This document shows positions 1 to 7,741 of a stretch of 38,081 nucleotides of DNA, one piece after another; the stretch's first letter is position 1; every line of letters begins with the position of its first letter. The notes below the pieces were generated by a model. It had not been told where the DNA came from. It saw nothing but the letters and a program-made list of their open reading frames with translations, and ran no database searches. Where the stretch lies: NCBI GenBank assembly GCA_035292885.1, contig DATDPG010000028.1:1-38081 (forward strand). Direction: 5' to 3'. A program made the translations under genes and the position numbers. The stretch comes from Bdellovibrionota bacterium. Lineage in GTDB: Bacteria; Bdellovibrionota_G; JALEGL01; DATDPG01.

Positions 1-254
1 CCCGCCGTAATCTGGTGAGCTAAATCGTTGGAAGCCGCGATATTGAAATTGATACGGTTCCTGTGTTTCAGCTGAAAAGCCGAACCGACGTCATGCATCA
101 CATCTCGAAGACTTGCGGCGGCGAACACCATCGTCTCCGGCATCTCCTGTTCACGTGTCGCGTTCCCTGTTTTGGATAACTTGATCAGTGCAGCGAGGCC
201 GAACAGGGAAGCGATCCCCAAGATGGCCCATTTTCGCGATGGCGTTGCCTTCAT
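1..254 (-). CDS. modA: Molybdate ABC transporter substrate-binding protein ModA, N-terminal part (cut by window edge)
   Basis: I translated this frame from the reverse strand; it is open from ATG at 254-252 to the window edge, giving 84 codons of the N-terminus. A basic start followed by a hydrophobic stretch (about residues 9-25) looks like a signal peptide or anchor. It is followed by VFAAASLRDV and then FNIAASNDLAHQI, the spacing and sequence of the two serine-bearing oxyanion-binding segments at the N-terminus of ModA-type periplasmic molybdate/tungstate-binding proteins. Its start lies 1 bp after the stop of the permease gene, so the two are almost certainly co-transcribed. The two molybdenum-storage genes upstream in the same operon support molybdate rather than another anion. 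The remaining two thirds, and any modB/modC, lie outside the window. Tungstate specificity cannot be excluded. Confidence 0.87.
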   Translation of the reverse strand, partial: MKATPSRKWAILGIASLFGLAALIKLSKTGNATREQEMPETMVFAAASLRDVMHDVGSAFQLKHRNRINFNIAASNDLAHQITA

Positions 255-255
255 A

Positions 256-1047
256 TTACTTCGTCTCCCATGCTGAAATGACTGATCCCCGCCGCAGCTC
301 AAACGTAGCCCAGACGACCAGGCCCAAGGCGAGCAAAATAACGGGGAGCTGATGCGTTGTCCACGAAGGAGCGGCCTGAAAGAGCAGCGCGCCTCGGAGG
401 CTTTCCACGACCAACGTCAAGGGGTTCCAGGCGGCAATCGTAGCGAGCCAGGAAGGCATCTGTTTGTGGGGAACCAGCGCGGTGCTTGTGAAGAAAAGCG
501 GCATATTGATGACATGGACGAACGTCGCCAGCGTCTCCTGCCTGCGGGATCGCAGCGCAATGATACAGGAGAGACTGCCGAACCCGATGGCGAAGAAGAA
601 GAGGGACAGAAAACTGAGCAGCAAGGGGAGGGGCGAGAACGAGAGAGACGCGCCTATTGCGACAGCTAGAACTAAAACAATCGCCGCCTGAGCCAAAAGG
701 CGCACGCCGTCGGCTGAAATTTTACCGACGTGCAGCGCCCAGTACGGTGCCGGCGTCGCCAGCATTCGCTGCAAGAAGCCGGTTTGCATATCCCGAATCA
801 CGCCGATCCCCGCTTGAGAGGCGCCGAAGAGGACGGTCATCGCGCAAATGCCGGGGGCAAGAAAAGTTACGTAATCGATGCCGCTCGGGAGTGCGGCCAG
901 CGGGTATCGGTACATCAAAAATCCGAAGAAGAGCATCCAGATCAATGGTTGGAGCAGGGAAAACGTCAGCGTGACGGGACGCCGCAACGTCTTCTTCCAG
1001 ATTCTCAGAGCCACGACTCCCAAGAGGCTGAAGAAATTCGAACTCAT
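256..1047 (-). CDS. ABC-2 type transporter permease
   Basis: 263 residues with about six hydrophobic segments, in the pattern of ABC-2 permeases (DrrB/NodJ-like): a basic N-terminus (LRIWKKTLRRP), a first membrane segment, the conserved central region FLAPGICAMTVLFGASQ, and the late motif WNPLTLVVESLRG typical of the family. ABC-2 permeases normally serve exporters of drugs, polysaccharides or lipids, not the ABC-1 fold of ModB importers. The start ATG overlaps the stop of the upstream ATPase gene by 4 bp (ATGA at 1047-1044), so the two form one transporter. It is followed after 1 bp by modA. The substrate is unknown; a link with molybdenum handling is inferred only from the operon. Confidence 0.85.
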   Translation of the reverse strand: MSSNFFSLLGVVALRIWKKTLRRPVTLTFSLLQPLIWMLFFGFLMYRYPLAALPSGIDYVTFLAPGICAMTVLFGASQAGIGVIRDMQTGFLQRMLATPAPYWALHVGKISADGVRLLAQAAIVLVLAVAIGASLSFSPLPLLLSFLSLFFFAIGFGSLSCIIALRSRRQETLATFVHVINMPLFFTSTALVPHKQMPSWLATIAAWNPLTLVVESLRGALLFQAAPSWTTHQLPVILLALGLVVWATFELRRGSVISAWETK

Positions 1048-1853
1048 GACTGCATATTCCTTCTTGGATGAGAATGCTTTTTCCCAGCTGGTCCCGAAGC
1101 TTGGGCGATCGGATTCAAATCCTCACCCGTGAGATCGAAGAACGCTTTTTCCAACGTCAGGCCGGGACGGGAGAGAAGTTCTTTGGGCCGGGCGATCGTC
1201 ACAAGCACTCCGCGAGAGAGAATCGCCAGACGGTCGAAATGCTCTTCGGCTTCGCCGAGATTGTGAGTTGCAACGACGACGGCAGTTTCCGGCGTGACAA
1301 ACGATCTCAACAGTTTCCAAAATTGCGCCCGCACGTTTGGATCCAGGGCGTTCGTCGGTTCGTCCAGAAGTAAGAGCGAAGGCTGCTGCAGAAGCGAGAT
1401 AGCAAGATGCAGTCGCTGCCGCTGTCCTCCGGAGAGGCGCGCCACCGGGCGGGGCAAGAAATCTTGGAGATTCATGCCGGTGATGACCTGGTCTATGCGG
1501 GCGGCTTTCTCGGAACGAGGGATCGCGTAAAGAACCGAAAAAAGGCGAAGGGTCTCTTCCGCCGTCATTTCCGGGTCCAATGCCGGATCCTGCGAAACGA
1601 AGCCGATGCGGCGTCTCAGTTCGCGGGATCGAAAGGATTGAATCGGTTGCCCGAACAGATACAACTCACCCGACGTAACGCCGCTCGCGCCGGCGAGAAT
1701 CCGAAGAAGCGTGGTTTTTCCCGAGCCGTTCGAGCCGACCAGGCCGAGGAGTTCGCCGCCCTGAATTTCGAGATCAATCCCCTCTAAAGCGTGCGTTCCG
1801 TCCTGGAAGCGTTTCGTGACGGCGCTAAGCCGAGCTAGGGACAGAACCGTCAC
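1044..1853 (-). CDS. ABC transporter ATP-binding protein (ABC-2/DrrA-like)
   Basis: A 269-residue nucleotide-binding subunit. Visible motifs are the Walker A GSNGSGKTT (residues 40-48), Q-loop glutamine in FVSQDP (88), ABC signature LSGGQ (140-144), Walker B LLLLDEP with catalytic Glu165, and H-loop His197 (ATHN), so it should be an active ATPase. The short C-terminal extension after about residue 230 is typical of exporters partnered with ABC-2 permeases. The start is GTG at 1853-1851, overlapping the TGA of the upstream MosA-like gene (GTGA), and the stop overlaps the permease start (ATGA). This places it inside a translationally coupled chain from MosA to the permease. The closest family match is the CcmA/DrrA-type ATPase; ModC is less likely because no C-terminal molybdate-responsive domain is present. 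Confidence 0.9.
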   Translation of the reverse strand: MTVLSLARLSAVTKRFQDGTHALEGIDLEIQGGELLGLVGSNGSGKTTLLRILAGASGVTSGELYLFGQPIQSFRSRELRRRIGFVSQDPALDPEMTAEETLRLFSVLYAIPRSEKAARIDQVITGMNLQDFLPRPVARLSGGQRQRLHLAISLLQQPSLLLLDEPTNALDPNVRAQFWKLLRSFVTPETAVVVATHNLGEAEEHFDRLAILSRGVLVTIARPKELLSRPGLTLEKAFFDLTGEDLNPIAQASGPAGKKHSHPRRNMQS

Positions 1854-2680
1854 GGCGCATAGATGACGCTGCCGACGGCCTCTCCCGCCAGTGCCGCTTC
1901 GATGATCTCCGGCTTGAGGCCATTGATCACTTGGAAGCGCTTGAGGAGCCGCGTGTTTTCGAGCAGATCAAGCATGACCCGGTCGAACGGAAGCGCGGCC
2001 AAATTTCTCTTTTTGAGCTCGTTGCTTCGAATCTCCGGAATCAGCTTCGCTTTCGGGTTTTTCCTCGGATCTTCTTCGTAAAGACCGTCCACATCTTTGA
2101 GAAGGATGAGCGACTTGCTGCCGAAGCACTCCGCCAGCAACAGACAACCGGCATCCGTCCGGTGCGGAGGAATTCGTCCCACTTTCGGAGGATGCTCCCA
2201 GATCGAATAGGGGGGCACACCATTATAGATGACGCCGGGGACCACCTTCAGAAAGAGCGGAAGAAGGTGACCGAACATCTCGGGGGGAATCGCCACCACG
2301 CCGTAGGGGGCAAGGAGCGTACCCAGCATGTGCGCCGTTCCCAAGGCATCGGCCATCGAAAGCTGGGCCAATACGCCCGTCGGCAGACCGAGATCTAGGC
2401 CGATCGAAAAGACATGCCGCGTGCGAGCACCGCCGCCCGTGCCGATAATCAGCTGTCGACCGCCCTTGAATGCCTTGCCTAAGACCTCCACCACCGGGTA
2501 GACCGCTTCCCGTCCTCGGTCGAAGATCGATCGCCCGCCGACCTTGATAACGTAGGATTCGGGGAGCATTCGGAATACCGGCGTTTCGGTCTTCGCTTCG
2601 ACCTCTTTGTCGAGAAGGCTTTCGCGCATCAGCATCGATTCCAGATGGGGTCTCAAATCATTCTTTTTCATGTCGCTCAT
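1850..2680 (-). CDS. mosA: Molybdenum storage protein subunit, alpha (MosA)-like
   Basis: An amino-acid-kinase/UMP-kinase fold protein of 276 residues from the ATG at 2680. The open frame runs further upstream, but 2680 has a GGGAG ribosome-binding sequence 8-13 bases before it and fits the 20-bp gap after mosB. Family landmarks are VIKVGGRSIFDRG, IGTGGGARTRHVFSIGLDLG, RIPPHRTDAG and FQVINGLKPEIIEAAL, which correspond to the subunits of the Azotobacter vinelandii molybdenum storage protein; an arginine-rich ARTRHVFS segment and PPHR loop distinguish these from ordinary UMP kinase. The known complex is a cytoplasmic alpha3beta3 hexamer that uses ATP to pack polyoxomolybdate clusters. The sequence is more diverged than its upstream neighbour, and the alpha assignment is from memory of the alpha subunit. 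Overlaps the ATPase gene by 4 bp. Confidence 0.82.
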   Translation of the reverse strand: MSDMKKNDLRPHLESMLMRESLLDKEVEAKTETPVFRMLPESYVIKVGGRSIFDRGREAVYPVVEVLGKAFKGGRQLIIGTGGGARTRHVFSIGLDLGLPTGVLAQLSMADALGTAHMLGTLLAPYGVVAIPPEMFGHLLPLFLKVVPGVIYNGVPPYSIWEHPPKVGRIPPHRTDAGCLLLAECFGSKSLILLKDVDGLYEEDPRKNPKAKLIPEIRSNELKKRNLAALPFDRVMLDLLENTRLLKRFQVINGLKPEIIEAALAGEAVGSVIYAP

Positions 2681-2700
2681 TGGAGGATCTCCCAATTCCG

Positions 2701-3519
2701 TTACTTGTCGCTGTAGATAATCGTTCCGACGTTTTCGCCGTTGAGGGCGCGGGTTAAATTCCCTCGCACCAATCCGTTGATGACCTGGATCTTCCGGCAC
2801 TGTTCGGCGTTTTCCATCAGATCGAGGACCGCGCGCTCGACCACGACGTCTTTGAGATCGAGCTTCTTTAGTTCGGCGACCGAAATTTCCGGTATAAATT
2901 TCGCCCCTTTGTCTTTCTTGGGATCGGCCGTGTAGAGACCTTTTTCGTCCTTGATAAAGATCATGCTTCGCGCACCGAACACTTCGGCGATCAGGTACGC
3001 GCCCGTATCGGTGCGATGCGGAGGAATTCGCCCGATCGCGGGGTTCTGCTGCCAGAACGTGTAGGGCGGCATTCCAAAAAAGACGGCGCCACGGCGCTCT
3101 TCGAGATAAAGAGGAAGCTGCGGGAATTGCGCCGGCTCGATGAACGGGATGCCGTGCTTGGCCAGCAAATAATGGATCATCCGGGCGTTTTGCATGCTGA
3201 CGAAGGTTCCCAAAACACTGAGCACGCCGGTCGGCAGTCCGAGATCCAGGCCCACGCTATAGGCGTGCCGGGCGCGCGTTCCCGCGCCGGTGCCGATGAT
3301 CAGTTTGTGCTTGGGAAGATTCTCGACGATCTCTTCGATGAGCGGAAAGACGGCCGAACGACCGCGGTCGATCACACTCTGGCCGCCGAATTTAATGACG
3401 TTGGCGTCCGGTAATATCGGGACGATCCGGTGGGCCGTCGTGACGTTTAAAAGCTCCTCGTCCGTCAACGAACCGGTGATCAGCTGCTTTCCAAGATCGG
3501 TCAGAACATCTGCGTTCAT
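2701..3519 (-). CDS. mosB: Molybdenum storage protein subunit, beta (MosB)-like
   Basis: 272 residues, full length for the family. It closely follows the A. vinelandii MoSto beta subunit as I know it: RIVPILPDANVIKFGGQSVI (nucleotide-binding Lys43, Gly45-Gly46), IIGTGAGTRARHAYSVGLDLG (76-95), GMPPYTFW, RIPPHRTDTGAYLIAE (165-180), DEKGLYTADPKK (191-202), and IQVINGLVRGNLTRALNGE near the end. It should pair with the next gene to form an ATP-dependent molybdate store in the cytoplasm. ATG at 3519 has a strong ribosome-binding sequence (GGAGGAG about 9 bases upstream) and overlaps the methyltransferase stop by 4 bp (ATGA). The modA gene at the end of the operon independently supports a molybdenum role. 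A bare UMP kinase is unlikely given two tandem paralogues. Confidence 0.87.
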   Translation of the reverse strand: MNADVLTDLGKQLITGSLTDEELLNVTTAHRIVPILPDANVIKFGGQSVIDRGRSAVFPLIEEIVENLPKHKLIIGTGAGTRARHAYSVGLDLGLPTGVLSVLGTFVSMQNARMIHYLLAKHGIPFIEPAQFPQLPLYLEERRGAVFFGMPPYTFWQQNPAIGRIPPHRTDTGAYLIAEVFGARSMIFIKDEKGLYTADPKKDKGAKFIPEISVAELKKLDLKDVVVERAVLDLMENAEQCRKIQVINGLVRGNLTRALNGENVGTIIYSDK

Positions 3520-4394
3520 GATGCGGTTCTCCTCCGGCCCGAAATGCGTATCCCCTCGAGCACGTATTTTTCTTCCGTGGGAAATTCCCCCCTCAAATCG
3601 CCGAACATTTTATTCGCCCATTCCTCAAGTTCGCGCAAGATTTTCGTTTTGATCTCTTTGGGTGGGATGATTCCCCCCATCGATTCTTTGTCTCGCCAGG
3701 ACTGGATCGAATCGATCGGCCGCGGTCTCGCGTTCCAGGCGGCCACGTCAACGGACTCGATGATTTCACCCCCTTCGGCGGCCGCGTGTTCCAGTAGTTG
3801 GCGTCGTTGGCGATCGGAAGCTCGGGGGGGAATCCGATGTTCTTCCAAGAGTTCCCGCATTTTCTCGCGGATTTGAAACTTTATGGAATCGCGGGATCGC
3901 TTCACTTTGCCCATCAATAAGGTCGCCCCGTCCGGGTGGGCCACGCGCCACGACTCCTGGACGACATGTCGTGGGTTCAACAAATGGAAAACGCGCGATC
4001 CGAAGATCAGCCTCGCGCGGCCATTCTCGATCGGCCACTCCAAGTCGGCGTTCACGCAAATCAGCTTGGCCGAAGCGGACGGATCGAGACGGGAGCGAAA
4101 TTTTTCGAGCATCGCCAGCGAGCTATCGATACCGTAATAATGGATGCCGGGGCGGCTGAGCCAACAACCCAGTTCGCCGGTTCCCGCGCCGATTTCAACC
4201 AGTGAATCACCCTCCCTCACGCGTCCGAGCTCCACGACAGCGGAGGCGACTTCCCGGGCGACGGCGTTCGAAAGGCCGGCTCGGGCGTCAAACGAGGCCG
4301 CTTGTTCGTCGAACGAAAAACCGCTTCTTTCCGCGCCGGGGCCTTCCATCGTGAGCCGTGCGGGGTAACCCATTGCGGCAAAGACGTCAAGCAC
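3516..4394 (-). CDS. Class I SAM-dependent methyltransferase
   Basis: About 292 residues if the GTG at 4394 is used; ATGs at 4373 and 4349 are alternatives, none with a clear ribosome-binding site. The SAM-binding motif I is VEIGAGTGELG (about residues 66-76), followed by an acidic motif II region HYYGIDSSLAMLEK and a later VNADLEWPIENG segment, the usual order in class I methyltransferases. The C-terminal third is charged, with many Arg/Glu, and unlike any family I recognise. The substrate is unknown. It is the first gene of the molybdenum operon, overlapping mosB by 4 bp (ATGA), so it is probably made in step with the storage protein. Its role there is not obvious from sequence. Confidence 0.8.
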   Translation of the reverse strand: MLDVFAAMGYPARLTMEGPGAERSGFSFDEQAASFDARAGLSNAVAREVASAVVELGRVREGDSLVEIGAGTGELGCWLSRPGIHYYGIDSSLAMLEKFRSRLDPSASAKLICVNADLEWPIENGRARLIFGSRVFHLLNPRHVVQESWRVAHPDGATLLMGKVKRSRDSIKFQIREKMRELLEEHRIPPRASDRQRRQLLEHAAAEGGEIIESVDVAAWNARPRPIDSIQSWRDKESMGGIIPPKEIKTKILRELEEWANKMFGDLRGEFPTEEKYVLEGIRISGRRRTAS

Positions 4395-4414
4395 TCTTCG
4401 GGAGTCTTCGGGAG
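4395..4414. repeat. Tandem 10-bp repeat upstream of the methyltransferase
   Basis: TCTTCGGGAG occurs twice head to tail, directly abutting the GTG start of the minus-strand methyltransferase and in the divergent region shared with the plus-strand outer-membrane gene. It could be a small slippage duplication or a binding site; the sequence alone does not decide. Confidence 0.5.
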
Positions 4415-4484
4415 TTGCCGAAATACTTGCCGACGGACTCGATTTGATTACGATCGCCCTCCAAACTTCTTGAGGAGGTCAACG

Positions 4485-5003
4485 ATGAAATCGATTCTAT
4501 GGATCGTGGCAGTGATCGCTCTTTGTGGCTCCGCGCAGGCTTCCACGACGACGCCCCTGGTGAGCCATGACAGTTACAGTGTGGGTACCGGAGACATCGA
4601 AACAGCCTTTTCCTTCGACGCGGATATCCTTCGAGGCGATTTTGAGGACGAGCGGGTCAAATTCAACCTTGGAGTGAATTATTTTTTAAACGACATCCTC
4701 GCTCCCGGTTTAGAGGTCGAAGTGGAACATCTCGGCGGTGAAAACGGATTTCGTTTCCTTCCCAATCTCAAGGCGTACTGGCCGACACACAGCCGAGTTC
4801 TCCCCTATTTTCAGGTGGCGATCGGGTATGCCCATGTAGCGGGAGCGGATTTGTTTGATTTCGGCGTGGGTCCGGGGATCAATTTTCTGCTCAGCAATTC
4901 AGTCGCGATCGGATTGCAGGTTCGGTACGACCTCGGTACGGGGGACGGGACCTATCACCTGTTCCATATCCCGGCGCAATTCGCCGTTTATTTTAAGCTG
5001 TAG
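4485..5003 (+). CDS. Small outer-membrane beta-barrel protein, function unknown
   Basis: 172 residues from ATG 4485, chosen because TGAGGAGG sits 7 bases upstream; the longer open frame from 4302 crosses the divergent promoter region and is unlikely. Residues 1-19 form a clear signal peptide ending in SAQA. The mature part shows alternating hydrophobic/polar strands rich in aromatic and glycine residues (for example NLGVNYFLND, VLPYFQVAIGYAHV, SVAIGLQVRYDLG) and ends in a strand FAVYFKL, the pattern of an OmpW/OmpA-like 8-stranded barrel. No specific function is visible. It precedes the multihaem cytochrome gene on the same strand by 79 bp and may share its transcript. Confidence 0.75.
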   Translation: MKSILWIVAVIALCGSAQASTTTPLVSHDSYSVGTGDIETAFSFDADILRGDFEDERVKFNLGVNYFLNDILAPGLEVEVEHLGGENGFRFLPNLKAYWPTHSRVLPYFQVAIGYAHVAGADLFDFGVGPGINFLLSNSVAIGLQVRYDLGTGDGTYHLFHIPAQFAVYFKL

Positions 5004-5082
5004 TTCGCCGCGGATCCGAAACGGGGCCAGAACATGACTTCGATCATGCGTAAACATGCTGTAGCGCGGCATCATCGAATCG

Positions 5083-6810
5083 ATGCAGATTCGGTTTGTC
5101 ATTCCCCTCCTCTTGCTGGGGCTTGGTTGCGCTACACCGGGTGACGAGACAGGTCAATCGGGCGAAAGCAGTTCCAGGATCGTGGATGTTTGCAGGGCGT
5201 GCCACGGGTCCGCAGACAATTCCGCGCCTCCGCGAGACACGCGCGGAAACACGGAAACCTCCGCCGCCGGAGTGGGGGCGCATCAGGCCCATTTGAATAC
5301 GGCTCTCACAACACCGCTGGAGTGTCTGGATTGTCACGTTGTTCCCGAACAGCCCGCAGATCCGGGGCATATGGACAGCCCGCTTCCCGCGGAGATTACG
5401 TTGGGTGAACGAGCGCAAACGAACGGATCCGCGCCGGCGTGGGACGGAACCGCTTGTACAAACGTTTATTGCCACGGCGGCACATTGAAAGGTGGATCTC
5501 ACACAGACCCCATCTGGACGACCGTGGACGGTTCGCAATCGACCTGTGGGAGTTGTCACGGATTCCCGCCGCCTTCGCCGCATCCCCAAAATTCCAATTG
5601 TTCTCTTTGCCATACGGCGATTGTCGGCACGTCGGGAAACATCATTGACGCTGGCCTTCACATCAACGGACATGTGGATGTGGCGGCCGATTTGGCCTGT
5701 ACGTACTGTCATGGTTCGGAGGCAAATCCGGCGCCGCCCGTTTCCGTTACCGGTGGCACGTCGACGGCGCTGCGCGGTGTGGGAGCGCATCAATCACATG
5801 TCGCCGCCGGACGAATTTCAAACGTCGTGGCCTGCAACGAATGTCACATCGTGCCGACGTCTGCGGACGATCCCGGACACTACGACAATGATCTGCCGGC
5901 GGAAGTTACGTTTGGAGCGCTCGCTCGGACGGGTGGATCGGCGCCCGGGTGGGACGGTTCGACCTGTTCGGATACGTACTGTCACAACCCCGATCCGGAC
6001 GATCTGAACCCGAGCCGCTTGCTCGCGCCGGTCTGGACCACAGTCGGCGGTTCGCAGGAGCAGTGCGGTTCTTGCCACGGATATCCTCCTTGGTCCCCCT
6101 CACACCCGACCCGGTCCACGCGATGTTCAAGTTGCCACTCGACCGTCGTTGCGTCGGATGATGTCACGATCCTCGACAAGGCAAAGCACATCAACGGCTC
6201 CGTCGATGTGGATGACGAAAACACGTTCCCCTGCAACAGCTGTCATGGGAACGCGACAAACGATGCGCCTCCGAACGATCTTTCCGGAAATTCGAATACA
6301 ACGGCGATCGGCGTAGGCGCCCATCAGGCGCATCTTGTGGACGGGGCGCTGCGCGTCGCGGTTCCCTGTGGCGAATGTCACGTTGTGCCGGCGAGTGTGG
6401 ATGCAGCGGGGCATATCGATGTCGCACGCCCGGCCGATGTGGCGTTTGGCCCGCTGGCCGGAAAATTCCGGCCCACGATTCCGCCGGCGTGGAACCGCGT
6501 CACCGGCAAGTGCACGAACACCTATTGTCATTTTCCTCCTTTCACCGGCACACCCGGATACGCGAGTGCGCCCGTCTGGACACAGGTCGACGGGACACAG
6601 GTGCAATGCAACAGCTGCCATATGCTCCCTCCCCAGACGAACGAGCATAGTTTTCATTTTGAGACCTGGCAGAACGAGGCCTGTACGAATTGCCACGCTC
6701 CTGTGATGGATGACAACGGAAACATCGGGGATACGTCGCTCCACATCAACGGCCAACTCGACGTCAATTACGCCTATTGCGCCACCAGCGGCTGCCACCC
6801 TTGGTGGTGA
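5083..6810 (+). CDS. Multihaem c-type cytochrome with 16 haem-binding sites, exported
   Basis: 575 residues. The N-terminus is hydrophobic and ends in GLGC (Cys16), a weak lipobox; the protein must reach the periplasm for haem attachment. I count 12 CxxCH motifs (starting at Cys 37, 81, 155, 173, 206, 251, 328, 348, 384, 429, 509, 534) and four CxxxxCH motifs (125, 295, 477, 566). They form three tandem modules of about 170-180 residues, each ordered CxxCH, GVGAHQ(A/S)H, CxxCH(I/V)VP, W(D/N)...CxxxxCH, VWT..(D/G)G.Q..C.SCH, CxxCH, HINGxxDV. A lone CxxxxCH ends the protein. This is the doubled CxxxxCH/CxxCH cytochrome family known from Geobacter and relatives, usually linked to extracellular or outer-membrane electron transfer. 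No ribosome-binding site is evident before 5083. The stop is 3 bp from the converging rmlD stop. Confidence 0.9.
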   Translation: MQIRFVIPLLLLGLGCATPGDETGQSGESSSRIVDVCRACHGSADNSAPPRDTRGNTETSAAGVGAHQAHLNTALTTPLECLDCHVVPEQPADPGHMDSPLPAEITLGERAQTNGSAPAWDGTACTNVYCHGGTLKGGSHTDPIWTTVDGSQSTCGSCHGFPPPSPHPQNSNCSLCHTAIVGTSGNIIDAGLHINGHVDVAADLACTYCHGSEANPAPPVSVTGGTSTALRGVGAHQSHVAAGRISNVVACNECHIVPTSADDPGHYDNDLPAEVTFGALARTGGSAPGWDGSTCSDTYCHNPDPDDLNPSRLLAPVWTTVGGSQEQCGSCHGYPPWSPSHPTRSTRCSSCHSTVVASDDVTILDKAKHINGSVDVDDENTFPCNSCHGNATNDAPPNDLSGNSNTTAIGVGAHQAHLVDGALRVAVPCGECHVVPASVDAAGHIDVARPADVAFGPLAGKFRPTIPPAWNRVTGKCTNTYCHFPPFTGTPGYASAPVWTQVDGTQVQCNSCHMLPPQTNEHSFHFETWQNEACTNCHAPVMDDNGNIGDTSLHINGQLDVNYAYCATSGCHPWW

Positions 6811-6813
6811 ACC

Positions 6814-7728
6814 TTAATCCCCCTGGGCCGGACGGGACAGCCGGTTGGTTAGGGCAAACTCTTTCGGGTCCATGATGTGAAGAGTCGACGAAAGGGCTGC
6901 TTTCCAGTCGGGAGGAACGACTTGGAACACCTCATGGATTTTGTCCAAAGCAAGACGCGAGTTTTTGGGACGAGCCGCCTTCGTTACGTATTCCTCGGAC
7001 GAAATGGGGGTTACGCGCTCCACGATGAGCGGGAAACGAAGTTTTCTCGCCTCTTCGACGATCGCCAACGTGAATCCGTACCAGCTCGTTTCGCCGGTAG
7101 AGGTCAGATGATAAATTCCCGTCGGCTTCTTCTCGGCCGACAAGGCTTGGATCGTGCCGTCGGCGATGGTTTCAGCGGACGTGGGGGCGCCGATCTGATC
7201 CTGCACCACCCGCAGTTCGGCGCGCTCGCATCCCAGCCGCAACATCGTGCGAAGAAAATTACTCCGCCGGTCGGAGTAAACCCAGGATGTTCGGAAAATG
7301 AGATGGCGGCAGGCCGACCGCACAATCGCTTTTTCGCCTTCGAGTTTGGATCGGCCGTAGGCATTGAGCGGGCCGGCCGGATCCTCCTCCCGCCAAGGGC
7401 GGGAACCGGAGCCGTCGAAAACGTAATCGGTGGAGTAATGCACGAGGAGTGCGCCCTTCTTTTGGCACCACCCGGCGAGAACGCGCGGGAGTTCGGCGTT
7501 TAAGTGAAACGCCAGATCGACCTCGGTTTCCGCCTGCTCGACATTGGTATACGCGGCTGCATTGACAATCCCGTCAGGCGCCCCTCGATCCAATACCTTC
7601 GTTAGCTCTGAAAGATCCCGCAGGTCGATATCGGACCGGCCGAGAGCAACCACTTCACCGAACCGACCAAGTTTCGGTTGTATGGCGTTCCCCACCTGAC
7701 CTGTTTTCCCGAGGAGGAGAATCTTCAT
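6814..7728 (-). CDS. rmlD: dTDP-4-dehydrorhamnose reductase
   Basis: 304 residues, normal length. It catalyses the last step of dTDP-L-rhamnose synthesis, NAD(P)H-dependent reduction of dTDP-4-dehydro-L-rhamnose, in the cytoplasm. The N-terminal dinucleotide-binding loop is GKTGQVG (7-13), followed by DIDLRDL, AAAYTNVEQAE, STDYVFDG (99-106) and the catalytic Tyr124-xxx-Lys128 (YGRSK). FRTSWVYS and the late PKNSRLALDK are also family features. It is the fourth gene of a complete rmlBACD operon, 13 bp after rmlC, and ends 3 bp from the converging cytochrome gene. Confidence 0.95.
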   Translation of the reverse strand: MKILLLGKTGQVGNAIQPKLGRFGEVVALGRSDIDLRDLSELTKVLDRGAPDGIVNAAAYTNVEQAETEVDLAFHLNAELPRVLAGWCQKKGALLVHYSTDYVFDGSGSRPWREEDPAGPLNAYGRSKLEGEKAIVRSACRHLIFRTSWVYSDRRSNFLRTMLRLGCERAELRVVQDQIGAPTSAETIADGTIQALSAEKKPTGIYHLTSTGETSWYGFTLAIVEEARKLRFPLIVERVTPISSEEYVTKAARPKNSRLALDKIHEVFQVVPPDWKAALSSTLHIMDPKEFALTNRLSRPAQGD

Positions 7729-7741
7729 TTTCTTTTCCCGG

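Noticed and set aside
5044-6798. Long minus-strand open frames rich in Arg opposite the cytochrome
   Set aside because: Antisense shadows of the CxxCH-coding strand; Arg-rich composition arises from the complement of Cys/His/Gly codons.
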